A stretch of DNA of 35,569 nt. Source: a virus. Made by a program: the position numbers and the translations under genes. The notes under the pieces were generated by a model. It ran no database searches. It was given only the letters and a program-made list of their open reading frames with translations, and was not told the origin of the DNA. This document shows, piece after piece, positions 1-7,701 of the stretch. Within the stretch, counting starts at the first letter, position 1. Each line of letters begins with the position of its first letter. The stretch spans positions 1-35,569 of IMG/VR virus record IMGVR_UViG_3300022865_000014, one strand, 5' to 3'.

Positions 1-45
1 CCTCTTCTTTTTGTGTGAGCTGATTTCCCTGAGAGTTGGTGGGCC

Positions 46-276
46 GTGAGTCGTGTTGATGATCTGCGAGATGACTACGACCTTTTGGGCTCAGCGATGC
101 AGGCGGCCGAAGGTTCGTGGCTGGCGTCACTCGCCCGCGAGCGCCGTGTGATTGGCGAGTTACTAGAAGCCCTCGAGACTCCCGAAGAGGTGACCGTTGT
201 CGACGAATTGGACGCTCAACGTCGAGCCCGCACCGGCGATTCTGGTTCTTCCTCCCGACGCCGCAAGTCTGGATGA
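46..276 (+). CDS. Putative terminase small subunit, version A
   Basis: A 76-aa protein starting at GTG 46. It is highly charged, predicted mostly helical, and ends in a Ser/Arg/Lys-rich basic tail (RARTGDSGSSSRRRKSG). Its identity rests on position: it lies directly before the large terminase and overlaps its start by 80 bases, as small DNA-recognition subunits often do. A second, dissimilar protein of similar size (34375-34629) holds the same place before the second large subunit. I see no clear HTH signature. The ribosome-binding site is weak. The first 10 bases of the window match bases near 34317, so the true upstream context is probably the leader seen at the other end. Confidence 0.55.
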   Translation: MSRVDDLRDDYDLLGSAMQAAEGSWLASLARERRVIGELLEALETPEEVTVVDELDAQRRARTGDSGSSSRRRKSG

Positions 277-1678
277 AGCTCACGCAGCTATTGAGCTGTG
301 GGAGCACTATTCACGCAAGACGCTCGACCCGACACAGCGGCTAGCTGTTGAGGTGATGATGGCCGAAACGGCCGATCATCGCTGGGCTGCTCAGACGACC
401 GGTCGCGAGATGGCCCGCCAGAATGGCAAGGGCGACGAGATCGAGGTCGTTGAGTTCTGGGGCATCGTTCAGCGCGCCGAAGCAATCCTTCACACGATCC
501 ACGACGCTGTCCTGCTGGCGACCGAGACACAGGCCCGCATGTTGATGGTTCTCGATCACAAGGATCTCCGCTCGAAGATCAAACGTAAATGGACCGGCAC
601 CGGTCAGCAGATGATCGAGATGCGTAACGGTGGTCAGATTTGGTATCGCACCAGAACGGGGGGCGGTGGCCGAGGCACTGACGATATCGATCGCGTGGTT
701 GTTGATGAAGCTCAGCACGCTACCGCCGAGCAACTGGCAGCAATGACGCCGACGCTATTTGCCAACGCCAACCCTCAACTCAACATGATCGGCACCGCCG
801 CTCTCCCGAAGATATCGAAGCCGTGGTGGGCTGTTCGTAAGCGTGCGCTACTGGCTGACCCTGGCCCGTTCGGTTACGTCGGCCACACCGCTGAGACGCT
901 AAGCCTCAGTCCGAACGGTGATGTCGTTTCGGTTGTGCCTTTAGATTTCACCGACGAGTCGGTATGGATTGCGACCAACCCAGCCGTCACCCACCGACCT
1001 GCAGGCAAGATCGAGTTTCTTCGTGAGCAGTATTACCTGCTCGGCCCGATTGGTTTCGGCCAAGAGCATCTCTGTATCTGGGCTGTTGAGCCTGGCACTG
1101 ATGGCGAGGCTGGCCCGATCGATCTCGACATGTTCGCATCACTCGGCCGCGTCAACGTTGAGTATGACCATTCGACGGTGTCGCTTGCGTGCGTCGTTGC
1201 CTATGACCGTTCGTGGACTTCGATCGTGGCGGTCGGTTTGGCGCCTGATGGTTTTGAGCAGGCGAAGCTAGTCGCCACTCGGCCAGGTACTCAATGGGCC
1301 GCTGAGCGTGTCCGTGAGTTGTGCCAGGAACTCGGCGGTAAGCCGGTCGCAATGGTCAAAGACGAACCGCTTATCGACGACATGATTGCTCTCGGCGTGA
1401 CGGTTGTCCCAGTGTCCGGTGCTGATCAAGCCAAGTCTTCACAGAAGCTCATTGACGCATGCTCCGGCGAAGCACCAACACTCCGCCACCGTGGGGAACC
1501 GGCGCTAACGAAGGCGCTCGAGCTGGCCGCCACGAAGCCTTACGGCGACGGCAACACTGACTTTAGTAGCCGGGCATCGAACGGTGACATCTCGCCACTT
1601 AAAGCACTGACGCTCGCCTACGGCCGGCTAGGTGCTGAACAAGCTTTAGGCGATCCGCTCGCCGCCATTCTTGCCTGA
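197..1678 (+). CDS. Terminase large subunit, version A
   Basis: A 493-aa packaging motor: ATPase plus nuclease. The N-terminal half has a Walker A-like ARQNGKG at about residues 73-79 and Walker B VVVDEAQ at about 166-172. The C-terminal half, from about residue 318, is the RNase H-like nuclease, with acidic positions in VAYDRSW, a KDEP segment and a C-terminal DISPLKALTLAYG. The start chosen is TTG 197, with GAGGTGA shortly upstream; the second terminase also begins with TTG inside the end of its small-subunit gene, which supports this. Length fits phage large terminases. From base 1148 the DNA is nearly identical to the end of the window (35489-35569), while the ATPase half is clearly different from the other copy. 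Confidence 0.9.
   Translation: MSTNWTLNVEPAPAILVLPPDAASLDEAHAAIELWEHYSRKTLDPTQRLAVEVMMAETADHRWAAQTTGREMARQNGKGDEIEVVEFWGIVQRAEAILHTIHDAVLLATETQARMLMVLDHKDLRSKIKRKWTGTGQQMIEMRNGGQIWYRTRTGGGGRGTDDIDRVVVDEAQHATAEQLAAMTPTLFANANPQLNMIGTAALPKISKPWWAVRKRALLADPGPFGYVGHTAETLSLSPNGDVVSVVPLDFTDESVWIATNPAVTHRPAGKIEFLREQYYLLGPIGFGQEHLCIWAVEPGTDGEAGPIDLDMFASLGRVNVEYDHSTVSLACVVAYDRSWTSIVAVGLAPDGFEQAKLVATRPGTQWAAERVRELCQELGGKPVAMVKDEPLIDDMIALGVTVVPVSGADQAKSSQKLIDACSGEAPTLRHRGEPALTKALELAATKPYGDGNTDFSSRASNGDISPLKALTLAYGRLGAEQALGDPLAAILA
1148..1228 (+). repeat. Copy 1 of terminal homology (terminase nuclease start)
   Basis: These 81 bases match 35489-35569 with two differences (1177 G versus A, and the last base). 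They encode the start of the nuclease domain, RVNVEYDHSTVSLACVVAYD and onward. Sequence upstream of 1148 diverges sharply from the other copy. This is either an assembly overlap between variants of one circular genome or a partial gene duplication. Confidence 0.9.
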
Positions 1679-1691
1679 TTAGGAGGCCAAC

Positions 1692-1835
1692 ATGCCGAGT
1701 CTTTCGACGTTCGTGCAACTTGCTGGCGGCTGTGTCTTTGTGGGCGGCTGCTTCGTTCTGACGGTATGGCTTGGCCTTATCGTGGGCGGCGCGCTGCTCA
1801 TGCTTACCGCTGAGGCAATGGAGCGCACATCGTGA
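1692..1835 (+). CDS. Small membrane protein between terminase and portal
   Basis: A 47-aa protein with one of the strongest ribosome-binding sites in the window (AGGAGG at 1681-1686, 5 bases before ATG 1692). After a short N-terminus it is a continuous hydrophobic, Gly/Val/Leu-rich stretch (about residues 10-38) compatible with one membrane span or a helical hairpin, with an acidic/basic tail. The stop overlaps the portal start (GTGA). I do not recognise a family. The position suggests a head-assembly or membrane-associated accessory role, but that is inference; the strong RBS and exact coupling make it a real gene. Confidence 0.7.
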   Translation: MPSLSTFVQLAGGCVFVGGCFVLTVWLGLIVGGALLMLTAEAMERTS

Positions 1836-3001
1836 CGTTGGGCTCTTCGTTTCAGAAGCGGTCGATCTCGCATCAGGATGTGTTTGGTTCTGGCGGCAAT
1901 TGGTCTGACGTTTCGGGCGGTTCCGCCACAGTCTCGAAGCAGCTTGCTATTACTTCGACGCTAGCGTGTGTCGACATCAAGGCGGCGTCGATCATGTCGA
2001 TGCCGCTTCACGAGTACACGCCGTTAGGTGATGGCCGGACGAAGGTCACGAAGTCGGCAATCCTCGATTCGCCGTCGGAAGTGTTCAGTCCTGAAGAATG
2101 GCTTTACGCCTGCTCGGCGTCGCTGTCGTTGTGGGACGAGGCCATCGGCTTTATCACCGCATCTGCTCGCGGTGGCTGGGCGACGAAGCTCGAATGGTTG
2201 AACCCTGACGACGTATCGAAAGAGAAGTTTCAAGGCCGAGTCAAGTACGGCTACGCCGGCAAGTTGCACGAGAAGTGGCCGCTCGGCCCGATCGTACATA
2301 TCCGTCGTCGTCCGCTGCCTGGTTCTCTCGGTGGTGGTGCGTCGATCGGCAAGGCGCTCGATCAGTTGGTCACGTTGGGCACGGAGGGCGCTAAGGCGCA
2401 GGTTGCTTCATATCTGGCTGGTGGCCTACCGCTCGCCCACCTTGAGTGGGAGGGGCAGCTCGACAGTGAGCAGGCCAAAGCGACAGCGGACCGTTACGAA
2501 ACGTCTCGTCGTACAAATCCAGGCCGACCATTCACGACCGGCAAGGGTTGGAAGCTGACACCCATTTCCCGTGGTGACGCCACTTCTGACATGGTTGCGA
2601 TGCGTGAGCGGATCGCTACAGAGATCGCGGTGGCGCACGGTGTGCCGCCCGAGCTTGTTGGTGGTTCTACCGGCAGTTCAATGACGTACAGCACGCTTGA
2701 GGGCGTGACACGTTCGCTTGAGGTGCGGGCGTTGTATCCGGTTTATGTCGCGATGGAGCGGACGTTCTCACGGAACCTGCTGCCAGGCGATCGTTTCTGC
2801 AAGTTCAACGCCAACGCAACTGTCCGTACATCACTAGCTGACCGTTACAAGGCGCACGACACAGCTATCCGCGCCGGTATGGCGTCGCCTGATGAACGTC
2901 GAGCGCTTGAGGACGAGGCACCAATCCCGAATGGCGCAGGCGACGTGTACTTGTGGCCGCCATACGCAACGACACCGACCCCTTCGGAGGTTCAGCAATG
3001 A
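1832..3001 (+). CDS. Portal protein, HK97 type
   Basis: A 389-aa protein forming the dodecameric ring at the capsid vertex through which DNA is packaged and to which the tail joins. Typical portal features: an N-terminal TSTLACVDIKAASIMSMPLH segment, a central segment around GYAGKLHEKWPLGPIVHIRR, and the conserved Gly/Ser-rich region VAHGVPPELVGGSTGSSMTY followed by a long helix (SLEVRALYPVYVAMERTF). Length is normal for the HK97 portal family. GTG 1832 overlaps the preceding stop, and its own stop overlaps the protease ATG 2998. The C-terminus is Pro/Thr-rich. Confidence 0.92.
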   Translation: MTLGSSFQKRSISHQDVFGSGGNWSDVSGGSATVSKQLAITSTLACVDIKAASIMSMPLHEYTPLGDGRTKVTKSAILDSPSEVFSPEEWLYACSASLSLWDEAIGFITASARGGWATKLEWLNPDDVSKEKFQGRVKYGYAGKLHEKWPLGPIVHIRRRPLPGSLGGGASIGKALDQLVTLGTEGAKAQVASYLAGGLPLAHLEWEGQLDSEQAKATADRYETSRRTNPGRPFTTGKGWKLTPISRGDATSDMVAMRERIATEIAVAHGVPPELVGGSTGSSMTYSTLEGVTRSLEVRALYPVYVAMERTFSRNLLPGDRFCKFNANATVRTSLADRYKAHDTAIRAGMASPDERRALEDEAPIPNGAGDVYLWPPYATTPTPSEVQQ

Positions 3002-3726
3002 TCGACACACTCACGACCCGCCGCGGGATCATCGAGTCCGGCACGCCAGCGAAGGGTTACGCCTATCGCGCTGAGGGCGTCAAAGTCCAGATGAGGGCCG
3101 CAGGTGACGGTGAGTCCACTATCACGGCGTACGCGGCCGTGTGGAACCGTTACAGCCAGAACCTCGGCGGCTTCGTTGAGCAGCTCGACCCCGACGCTTT
3201 CACCGAGTCACTGCGCGACGACGACCAGATCGCAAGCTACAACCACGATTACGCCGCACTGCTCGGTCGTCGTTCGGCTGGCACGCTGATTGTTGAGGCC
3301 GACGAGTTCGGGCTCCGCTACGACATCCCGTTCGACGGCGCAGACCCTGACCATGTTCGGGTGAAGCGCAAGATTGAGCGCGGCGATCTTCGCGGCTCTT
3401 CGTTCACGATGCGGACATCGCCTGACGGTGAGGATCTGACATACACCGACGAGGGCACTCTTCTCGTCACGGTGAAACGGGCCAGCATTATTGAGGTGGC
3501 TCCCGTTGTCTGGCCGGCGTATCTGTCAACCGAGGGCGAGGGTGCTGCTGTTGCTCTCCGGTCGTTGATGGATCGGCACCCTGATGCCGCCGCCGAAGTT
3601 CTTGAGCGCATGACCGACCCGGTTGTTCGTGCTGCTCTTCTCGCCACTGCTGCCGACGTACCAATCGTCGAACGCGGTGTGTCGCTTGGCTGGGCGCGTT
3701 TGCGTCTCGCTGAGCTGAATGCCTGA
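2998..3726 (+). CDS. Prohead maturation protease, HK97 / S78 type
   Basis: A 242-aa serine protease that cleaves the capsid delta domain during head maturation. The hallmark pattern is present: ITAYAAVWNRYSQNLGGFVE, then PDAFTESL, the catalytic His in YNHDY, and the catalytic Ser in RGSSFTMR, followed by the EVAPVVWPAY segment. I use ATG 2998, which overlaps the portal stop (ATGA), rather than an upstream in-frame ATG at 2953 inside the portal gene. Separate from the capsid gene (62-bp gap), so this is a stand-alone protease. The residual C-terminal region (about residues 190-242) is family-variable. Confidence 0.92.
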   Translation: MIDTLTTRRGIIESGTPAKGYAYRAEGVKVQMRAAGDGESTITAYAAVWNRYSQNLGGFVEQLDPDAFTESLRDDDQIASYNHDYAALLGRRSAGTLIVEADEFGLRYDIPFDGADPDHVRVKRKIERGDLRGSSFTMRTSPDGEDLTYTDEGTLLVTVKRASIIEVAPVVWPAYLSTEGEGAAVALRSLMDRHPDAAAEVLERMTDPVVRAALLATAADVPIVERGVSLGWARLRLAELNA

Positions 3727-3788
3727 TTGACGGGACCAAACCCGCGGGCGCAACCCACACCACTTCTAGTTGTCTGAAAGGACACACG

Positions 3789-5006
3789 ATGAGCGATCTG
3801 CTCAAGAATCTCAAGGGTAAGCGCGACGGCCTCGTTGCCGAAATGCGGACCCATCTCGAAGATGCCGAGAAGCGCGACGACGGCCCCGGCGCCGAAGATG
3901 ACGCCAAGCTCCGCGCGTACGACACCGATATCGCTTCACTCGATCAGCGCATGTCTGACATCGCCGCCACGCTCAAGCGTGCCGATGAAGTCGATCCTGA
4001 CGTGCAGCGTGCTCTGGATGCCATGACGGCACCGGATACCCGCTCGGATGCTCCGACCGACGCAGTCCTGCTTCGCGACTTCTTGGACGGCAAAACCCGT
4101 TCCGTGTCGTTCAAGGGTGGCGCTGTTCAGCGTGACCTGTCGAAGGCCACGGCTGGCGCTGGCGGTGCCACTGTCCCGACGTCGTTCTACGACCAGCTCC
4201 AGGCCCACCTGATCGAAGTATCGGGCGTGCTCCAGGCTGGCCCGACGCTTCTTCGTACCAGCTCAGGCGAAGAGATCCAGGTGCCGGCAACGACCGGTCA
4301 CAGCTCGGCGGCTCTCACCGCTGAGAAGGCTGCAATCTCCGAGTCTGATCCGGCGTTCGCTTCGCGTTCGCTGCCGGTCTACAAGTACGCCACGCTGATT
4401 CAGGTGTCGACCGAACTGCTCACCGACACCGGTATCGACCTGACTGGCTACCTTGCCATGCAGGCCGGTCGCGCTGTCGGTAATGCGTGGGGTGCACACC
4501 TCACCGCCGGTACGGGTACGGCTCAGCCGCAAGGTGTCGCTACTGCGGCATCCGCTGGCGTGACCGGATCAGCGACGGTGTTCGTCCCGACGAGCGACAA
4601 CCTGATCGACCTGTACCACAGCGTCATTTCGCCGTATCGCAATTCGGCGTCGTGTGGCTGGCTGCTGGCTGACAGCAACGTTGCTGCCATCCGCAAGATC
4701 AAGGACGGCGACAATCAGTACATCTGGCAGCCCGGCCTTGTTGCTGGCGCACCGGACGTTCTGCTCGGCAAGCCGGTCTACGTCGATGTCAGCATGGCGG
4801 CTGCTGCCGCCGATGCAAAGACGGTCCTGTTCGGTGACTTCTCGACTTACTTCGCCCGTCAGGTGAACGAGGTTCGTTTCGAGTCGTCGACTGACTTCGC
4901 GTTCAACACCGACATGACGACGTTCCGTTGCGTCGTGCGCGGTGGCGGCGTGCAGGCTGACACGACGGGCGCCATCAAGGCGTACGTCGCAGGCGCAGCT
5001 TCCTGA
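3789..5006 (+). CDS. Major capsid protein, HK97 fold
   Basis: A 405-aa capsid subunit. Residues about 1-115 are charged and helical (the delta/scaffold domain expected to be removed by the protease); the mature shell probably starts near the ATAGAGGATVPTSF segment. The following VPATTGHSSAALTAEKAAI, PVYKYATLIQVSTELL, GTGTAQPQGV and DVLLGKPVYVD segments are typical HK97-family motifs. The delta domain means no separate scaffold gene is needed, and none is seen. RBS GAAAGG lies 9 bases before ATG. A very stable hairpin follows the stop, which would let capsid mRNA accumulate above downstream genes. Confidence 0.95.
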   Translation: MSDLLKNLKGKRDGLVAEMRTHLEDAEKRDDGPGAEDDAKLRAYDTDIASLDQRMSDIAATLKRADEVDPDVQRALDAMTAPDTRSDAPTDAVLLRDFLDGKTRSVSFKGGAVQRDLSKATAGAGGATVPTSFYDQLQAHLIEVSGVLQAGPTLLRTSSGEEIQVPATTGHSSAALTAEKAAISESDPAFASRSLPVYKYATLIQVSTELLTDTGIDLTGYLAMQAGRAVGNAWGAHLTAGTGTAQPQGVATAASAGVTGSATVFVPTSDNLIDLYHSVISPYRNSASCGWLLADSNVAAIRKIKDGDNQYIWQPGLVAGAPDVLLGKPVYVDVSMAAAAADAKTVLFGDFSTYFARQVNEVRFESSTDFAFNTDMTTFRCVVRGGGVQADTTGAIKAYVAGAAS

Positions 5007-5014
5007 CCTGATTG

Positions 5015-5048
5015 AACGGGGCGCGGCCATCTTCGGTCGCGCCCCGTT
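5015..5048 (+). terminator. Hairpin terminator after capsid gene
   Basis: AACGGGGCGCG (5015-5025) pairs perfectly with CGCGCCCCGTT (5038-5048). With the next bases the stem reaches 14 bp including one G-U, around a 6-base loop. No T-run follows, so it may be an attenuator or mRNA-stabilising 3' end rather than a complete intrinsic terminator. Confidence 0.75.
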
Positions 5049-5084
5049 CGTAAGGCCCGTCACACCGAACATCAAGGAGGCGTA

Positions 5085-5324
5085 ATGCCGAAAGTAACAA
5101 TGACCCGCCAGATCAGCGGCACCCGCAACGGGCAGTCGTGGCCGAATCCTGGCGACTCGATCGACCTGCCCGCCGCCGAAGCCGAAGGCCTCGTGTCTCT
5201 CGGCATGGCGACACGCAACGACGAGGCACCGACGCCCCGTCCAGAGACACGCACGGCCGAGCCGACCCGCTCCGCTGTGCACCCGCCACGCAAGCCCACA
5301 AAGCCCGCTACGGCCCGCAAGTAA
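5085..5324 (+). CDS. Small protein after capsid, possible head decoration or neck accessory
   Basis: 79 aa, with a strong AAGGAGG RBS 5 bases before ATG 5085. Residues 1-45 look folded (GTRNGQSWPNPGDSIDLP, then EAEGLVSLGMA); the rest is a Pro/Thr/Arg-rich basic tail ending PRKPTKPATARK. The folded part resembles that of the 66-aa gene at 6310 (WCGQSFSAGDEVTGDALAALL), suggesting a small shared fold or old duplication. Its place between capsid and connector is common for small head-tail or decoration proteins in actinophages. Function not recognised. Confidence 0.65.
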   Translation: MPKVTMTRQISGTRNGQSWPNPGDSIDLPAAEAEGLVSLGMATRNDEAPTPRPETRTAEPTRSAVHPPRKPTKPATARK

Positions 5325-5339
5325 CGGAAGGGGAGCGTC

Positions 5340-5921
5340 ATGGCGTATTGCACTGCAAACGAAGTAATCGAACGGATGGGCGAAGCAACAGTCGGCGCGG
5401 CGCTCCTCGGCCGTGTTACTGACTCGATCGAAGCGGCAACCGTCGCTATCGACAACGACACCGGCCGGACGTTCTTACCCGTAACAGCAACCAAGATATT
5501 CGGTGTTGGTGGCTACAGCCTCGAGGTGCCCGACCTCATCAGTGTCACGACGTTGAAACTTGACGACGACGACGACGGCACGTTCGAGACAACGATTACA
5601 GCCAGCGAATATGAACTCGACGCCTACCACCAGATTGCAGACGGTTGGCCGTACGACACGCTCCGAATGCTCGACCGCGAGTTTCCGCACGGTGGCCGTC
5701 GTCGCCGTCGCATTGAGATCGTCGGTTCTTGGGGTTTCGCTGCCGTGCCTTCACCGATCAATCAGGCATGTTCGCTGCTTGCTGCACAGTTGGCGCAGCG
5801 TGCAACGTCGGCACTGTTCGGCGTCCAGTCGTTCGGTGATCTTGGGGCGCAAGGCATCCGCACCACCGACCCGCAATACATGAAGCTGATCGGCACATAC
5901 TCGAAGCCGGCGTTTGCATGA
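5340..5921 (+). CDS. Head-tail connector (HK97 gp6-like)
   Basis: A 193-aa neck protein expected to form the ring below the portal. It starts with the usual small helical segment (CTANEVIERMGEATV), then a long helix carrying Ser/Ile/Glu (RVTDSIEAATVAIDNDTGR), a beta-rich insertion with VPDLISVTTLKLDDDDDGTF, and a C-terminal helix with NQACSLLAAQLAQRATSALF. This matches the alpha-helical gp6-type plan in length and order. RBS GGAAGGGGAG upstream of ATG 5340. Stop overlaps the next start (ATGA). Confidence 0.78.
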   Translation: MAYCTANEVIERMGEATVGAALLGRVTDSIEAATVAIDNDTGRTFLPVTATKIFGVGGYSLEVPDLISVTTLKLDDDDDGTFETTITASEYELDAYHQIADGWPYDTLRMLDREFPHGGRRRRRIEIVGSWGFAAVPSPINQACSLLAAQLAQRATSALFGVQSFGDLGAQGIRTTDPQYMKLIGTYSKPAFA

Positions 5922-6298
5922 CGACGCCGGCTGAACATATCGCCAACGCGATCGCTGCAGCGTGCGACGTCGAGCATGCGCTCCCGTATCGCCCGCCGAG
6001 CTTCGCGGCGAAGTCGGCTTTCGTTGCACCCGCTGAGTCGTATATGACGCTCAGTGAAACCTTCGGTGAGATCTCAATCGGCCTTGACGTCTGGATACTC
6101 GCGAGCACCGTCGACATGTTGACGTCTCAGGCCTGGATTGAGGCTCAAGCGCTGATTCTAATTAGGGCCGCACCGATTGACATTGGCGGCGACGAGGTCA
6201 CTGTCAGCGGCGTTAGTGATGTCGGTTTGTCCTCCTTCCCAGACGGCACGACCTATCTCGTTTGCCGCATTTCTTACACCAGATATTCGATCGTATGA
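5918..6298 (+). CDS. Putative neck / tail-terminator protein
   Basis: A 126-aa protein with an N-terminal helix (AEHIANAIAAACDVEHALPY), then alternating beta strands (ESYMTLSETFGEISIGLDVWIL) and a C-terminal strand GTTYLVCRISYTRYSIV. Size, fold pattern and position between connector and tail tube candidate fit a stopper or tail-terminator protein. I do not recognise a specific family signature. Coupled to the connector by an ATGA overlap. Confidence 0.6.
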   Translation: MTTPAEHIANAIAAACDVEHALPYRPPSFAAKSAFVAPAESYMTLSETFGEISIGLDVWILASTVDMLTSQAWIEAQALILIRAAPIDIGGDEVTVSGVSDVGLSSFPDGTTYLVCRISYTRYSIV

Positions 6299-6309
6299 AA
6301 GGCACACCA

Positions 6310-6510
6310 ATGAGCAAGTCACCCGTTTATGAGGCGCAGGCCGATCTTCAGTGGTGCGGCCAATCGTTTTCCGCAGGCGACGAGGTGACCGGCGACGCGC
6401 TGGCTGCCCTGTTGCCGTACGGCGACCGTTTCGCCGCTCTCCGTAAGCCCGCACCAGTCGCAACACCAACCCCGAAGGCCTCAGGCCCGACCACAGAGAA
6501 GGAGGCCTGA
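6310..6510 (+). CDS. Small hypothetical neck-region protein
   Basis: 66 aa from ATG 6310, chosen over an upstream in-frame start at 6262 because GAAAGG sits 7 bases ahead of it. Residues 5-45 (YEAQADLQWCGQSFSAGDEV, then ALAALLPYGDRFAAL) form a compact domain like that in the 5085 gene: a strand, a GD turn and an Ala/Leu helix. A Pro/Thr-rich tail follows. It may be a head-tail joining accessory protein; function unknown. Confidence 0.6.
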   Translation: MSKSPVYEAQADLQWCGQSFSAGDEVTGDALAALLPYGDRFAALRKPAPVATPTPKASGPTTEKEA

Positions 6511-6511
6511 C

Positions 6512-6883
6512 ATGGCCGGATACAGGATTATTACCCCGAAAATCTCAATCAACGGAACCGACGTCAAAGCGATGTCGAAGACTGTCAGCGTCACGCCTGG
6601 CGACGACCTGAACTTCGTTGAGAAGGAATGGACCTGCTCGATTGACGTGGAGCTCGCTTACGGTTCCGGTCTGTCGCACACCGTCATTTCGGCTTTGCGT
6701 GACACGGTGGTTGAGATCATCATCGCCCCGACGAATGCTGTCGTTGGAGCCGGTAACCCGTTCTGCACGTTCAACGCTCGCATTCCGGCGATCCCGTTTA
6801 TGATGGGCGCCGAAACCGGTCAGCGTCAGACGTTCACCCTGGATCTCGTTTCCGAGGGTGAACCCGTCTTCACGGTGTCGTGA
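6512..6883 (+). CDS. Putative major tail (tube) protein
   Basis: A 123-aa, beta-rich protein: YRIITPKISINGTDVKAMSK, EKEWTCSIDVELAYGSGLSH, then PFMMGAETGQRQTFTLDLVS and a closing EGEPVFTVS. The pattern of an N-terminal strand pair, a central helix (HTVISALRDTV) and a final SEGEP strand fits tail-tube folds, although it is shorter than most. It has an excellent RBS (GAGAAGGAGG) as expected for an abundant protein. The order is slightly unusual, since the gp10-like gene follows rather than precedes it, so the tube assignment is probable, not certain. Confidence 0.6.
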   Translation: MAGYRIITPKISINGTDVKAMSKTVSVTPGDDLNFVEKEWTCSIDVELAYGSGLSHTVISALRDTVVEIIIAPTNAVVGAGNPFCTFNARIPAIPFMMGAETGQRQTFTLDLVSEGEPVFTVS

Positions 6884-7260
6884 CCAAGCCATCGATCGAG
6901 GTGGAGGGCGCGCGCCAGTTGAAGCGTGCTCTCCGCCAGATCGAAGGCGGCTCGAGCGACCTGAAAGAGATTCACGCGAAGGCCGCGAAGATCGTCGAGG
7001 ACGAGGCAATAGCTCGCGTACCGCGGCGCTCGGGCCACCTTGCCAACACTCTACGTTCGTCCGGCATTGCGTCGGGCGGCGTCGTTCGTGCCGGCTTCGC
7101 AAAAGTCCCGTACGCCGGCCCCATTCACTTCGGCTGGGGCAAGCGCAACATCTCGCCTAACCCGTTCCTTTATGACGCTCTCGACCAGCGTCGCATGGAA
7201 GTTACCGGCGAGTACGAGTACCACGTCAAAAAGCTAATCAAGAAACATGGCCTTGATTGA
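6880..7260 (+). CDS. HK97 gp10-like tail component
   Basis: A 126-aa protein from GTG 6880, overlapping the previous stop (GTGA). It has the gp10 plan: an N-terminal helix IEVEGARQLKRALRQIE, a second helix with KAAKIVEDEAIARVPRRSGHLANTLR, then a beta hairpin VVRAGFAKVPYAGPIHFGW with the typical Y-A-x-x-x-HFG-W segment, and PNPFLYDALD near the end. In this family PRRSG-L plus YA-x-I-x-FG is characteristic. Role: head-tail joining or tail completion. Confidence 0.82.
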   Translation: MTKPSIEVEGARQLKRALRQIEGGSSDLKEIHAKAAKIVEDEAIARVPRRSGHLANTLRSSGIASGGVVRAGFAKVPYAGPIHFGWGKRNISPNPFLYDALDQRRMEVTGEYEYHVKKLIKKHGLD

Positions 7261-7281
7261 GGCCCAACATTGGGGGAAACC

Positions 7282-7599
7282 ATGAAACTGCAGCTCAACA
7301 TCACGAAGACTGACGGCACCGAAGAACTGGTGCCCGTCCGACCGCGTACACAGGTCGCCTATGAGCGGCACTTTAAGGCGCAGCTGAATAGTGACATTGG
7401 CATGGAGCAGCTCTATTGGCTGGCGTGGCATTCGGCCGGCGTTGTCTCCAAGTTCGACAACTGGCTGGACGATGTCGAACTCGTCGCGGCCGTAGTTGAC
7501 GATGGCGAAGGTGACGACCCTTTGGACGCGAATCAGTCCTCTGGGGAGTTGTTGCCGTCGCCATTGAGTCAGGCGCCGGGATCACCATCGACGAGTTGA
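7282..7599 (+). CDS. Tail assembly chaperone, short form (gpG-like)
   Basis: A 105-aa protein from ATG 7282 (GGGGGAAA RBS just upstream; an in-frame TTG at 7270 lies before the RBS and is less likely). The N-terminal part (TDGTEELVPVRPRTQVAYER) and AWHSAGVVSKFDNWLDDVELV match actinophage tail chaperones, which coat the tape measure before tube polymerisation. The acidic linker DDGEGDDP leads directly to the slippery site at 7518. The zero-frame C-terminus is a short Ser/Pro-rich tail, as expected for the unshifted product. Confidence 0.85.
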   Translation: MKLQLNITKTDGTEELVPVRPRTQVAYERHFKAQLNSDIGMEQLYWLAWHSAGVVSKFDNWLDDVELVAAVVDDGEGDDPLDANQSSGELLPSPLSQAPGSPSTS

Positions 7600-7673
7600 T
7601 GGAGGACGGCGACCTGTTCACGGTCGCCGCCAACTATCTGAACTGGCGATCCGATCAGCAGTCCCGCAAGTAA
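7282..7673 (+). CDS. Tail assembly chaperone, frameshifted long form (gpGT-like)
   Basis: Predicted -1 frameshift product: the short chaperone up to 7524, then the -1 frame, giving an added domain beginning RESVLWGVVAVAIESGAG and ending FTVAANYLNWRSDQQSRK. The TIDELMEDGDLF segment and the helical, aromatic C-terminus are typical of T-extensions that contact the tape measure. The extension has no good start codon of its own. This arrangement, directly upstream of the tape measure, is conserved in long-tailed phages. The total is about 130 aa, small for the family. Only the length of the product and the exact slip fraction are uncertain. Confidence 0.82.
7518..7524 (+). other. Programmed -1 ribosomal frameshift site CCCTTTG
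   Basis: The heptamer fits X XXY YYZ in the chaperone reading frame (GA-C CCT TTG). The -1 frame has a stop at 7512-7514, immediately before it, and then stays open to TAA 7671. The opening of the frame and the site coincide, leaving a narrow window for slippage exactly here. Confidence 0.85.
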
Positions 7674-7701
7674 TCCGAGTTATGACGAAAGGCGGGCGAG
7701 C

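Noticed and set aside
341-733. Minus-strand open frame inside terminase A
   Set aside because: It covers the conserved Walker A and B region of the terminase and has no RBS or recognisable product.
3318-3925. Minus-strand frames across protease and capsid start
   Set aside because: Arg/Ser-rich shadow frames of conserved head genes, with no promoter or RBS.
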